From an uncultured Bacteroides sp. (GTDB lineage Bacteria; Bacillota; Clostridia; Lachnospirales; Lachnospiraceae), in contig CAMECH010000015.1 of assembly GCA_945913015.1 (NCBI GenBank), positions 1 to 61,283 of the forward strand: a stretch of DNA of 61,283 nucleotides, in the 5' to 3' direction. Positions within the stretch are counted from its first letter, which is position 1; each line of letters begins with the position of its first letter. Position numbers and translations under genes: made by a program. A model generated the notes under the pieces. That model was not told the DNA's origin. It was given only the letters and a program-made list of their open reading frames with translations, and did no database searches. This document shows, in pieces, positions 61,267-61,283 of the stretch.

Positions 61267-61283
61267 AGGGTGACCTCCTTTGC

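Noticed and set aside
1-61283. tRNA or rRNA genes and insertion sequences
   Set aside because: No cloverleaf with a proper acceptor end, no rRNA segments and no transposase frames were found by eye.

Overview
The window looks like chromosomal DNA of a low-GC Gram-positive gut Clostridium, most likely a Lachnospiraceae. The reasons are AT-rich intergenic DNA, strong GGAGG ribosome sites, a T-box in front of thrS, an L20-type leader with an AUU-initiated infC, a Tad pilus locus of clostridial type (DUF5702, Flp1-like pilin), and a family of zinc-ribbon/TPR/DUF6273 proteins. I do not name a species. Almost every gene is on the minus strand; only 24636..25655 and 45965..46441 are on the plus strand.

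Layout. 1-8.1 kb: a DegV protein, ClpB, and a MoxR-ATPase / VWA / ArsC-LRR operon. 8.4-10.4 kb: a GntR-ABC-permease operon with a clear promoter and palindromic operator. 10.5-13.6 kb: a small membrane protein, a trigger-factor-like lipoprotein with a structured leader, and infC-rpmI-rplT. 13.6-24.4 kb: a SulP transporter, two polyphosphate kinases flanking a serine hydrolase, Ppx/GppA, and PheA. 24.6-32.9 kb: a DUF5050 protein, a chemoreceptor, SseB-like and cupin proteins, a GH105 pectin-side-chain hydrolase, and thrS with its T-box. 33.2-34.1 kb: a type III toxin-antitoxin locus of the ToxN/CptN/AbiQ class. 34.3-45.9 kb: a modular family of membrane proteins sharing a zinc ribbon, one TM helix and TPRs, joined to different C-terminal sensor domains (solute-binding protein, DUF6273, leucine-rich repeats), ending with a Ser/Thr kinase. 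46-59.4 kb: a PP2C phosphatase, an FHA protein, a WG-repeat protein and a full Tad/Flp pilus operon. 59.6-61.3 kb: another DUF6273 protein.

Main discovery. Three 141-bp segments (37954..38094, 38674..38814, 59758..59898) encode the ends of DUF6273 domains and align without gaps. Their flanks are nearly identical, but 19 codons within them vary, and 18 of those 19 columns are NNY with a constant third base. This is the fingerprint of adenine mutagenesis of AAY codons by a diversity-generating retroelement (DGR). No reverse transcriptase or template repeat is in the window, so these would be targets diversified from elsewhere in the genome. One gene carries two variable regions, one of them internal. 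The two terminal variable regions are each followed by the same 118-bp array of three hairpins. A neighbouring paralogue (39860..41659) keeps the invariant 3' tail but has lost both the hairpin array and a recognisable variable region. The variable, probably surface-exposed sensors lie beside kinase, phosphatase, FHA and pilus genes. A link between diversified ligand binding and phospho-signalling or pilus control is an inference.
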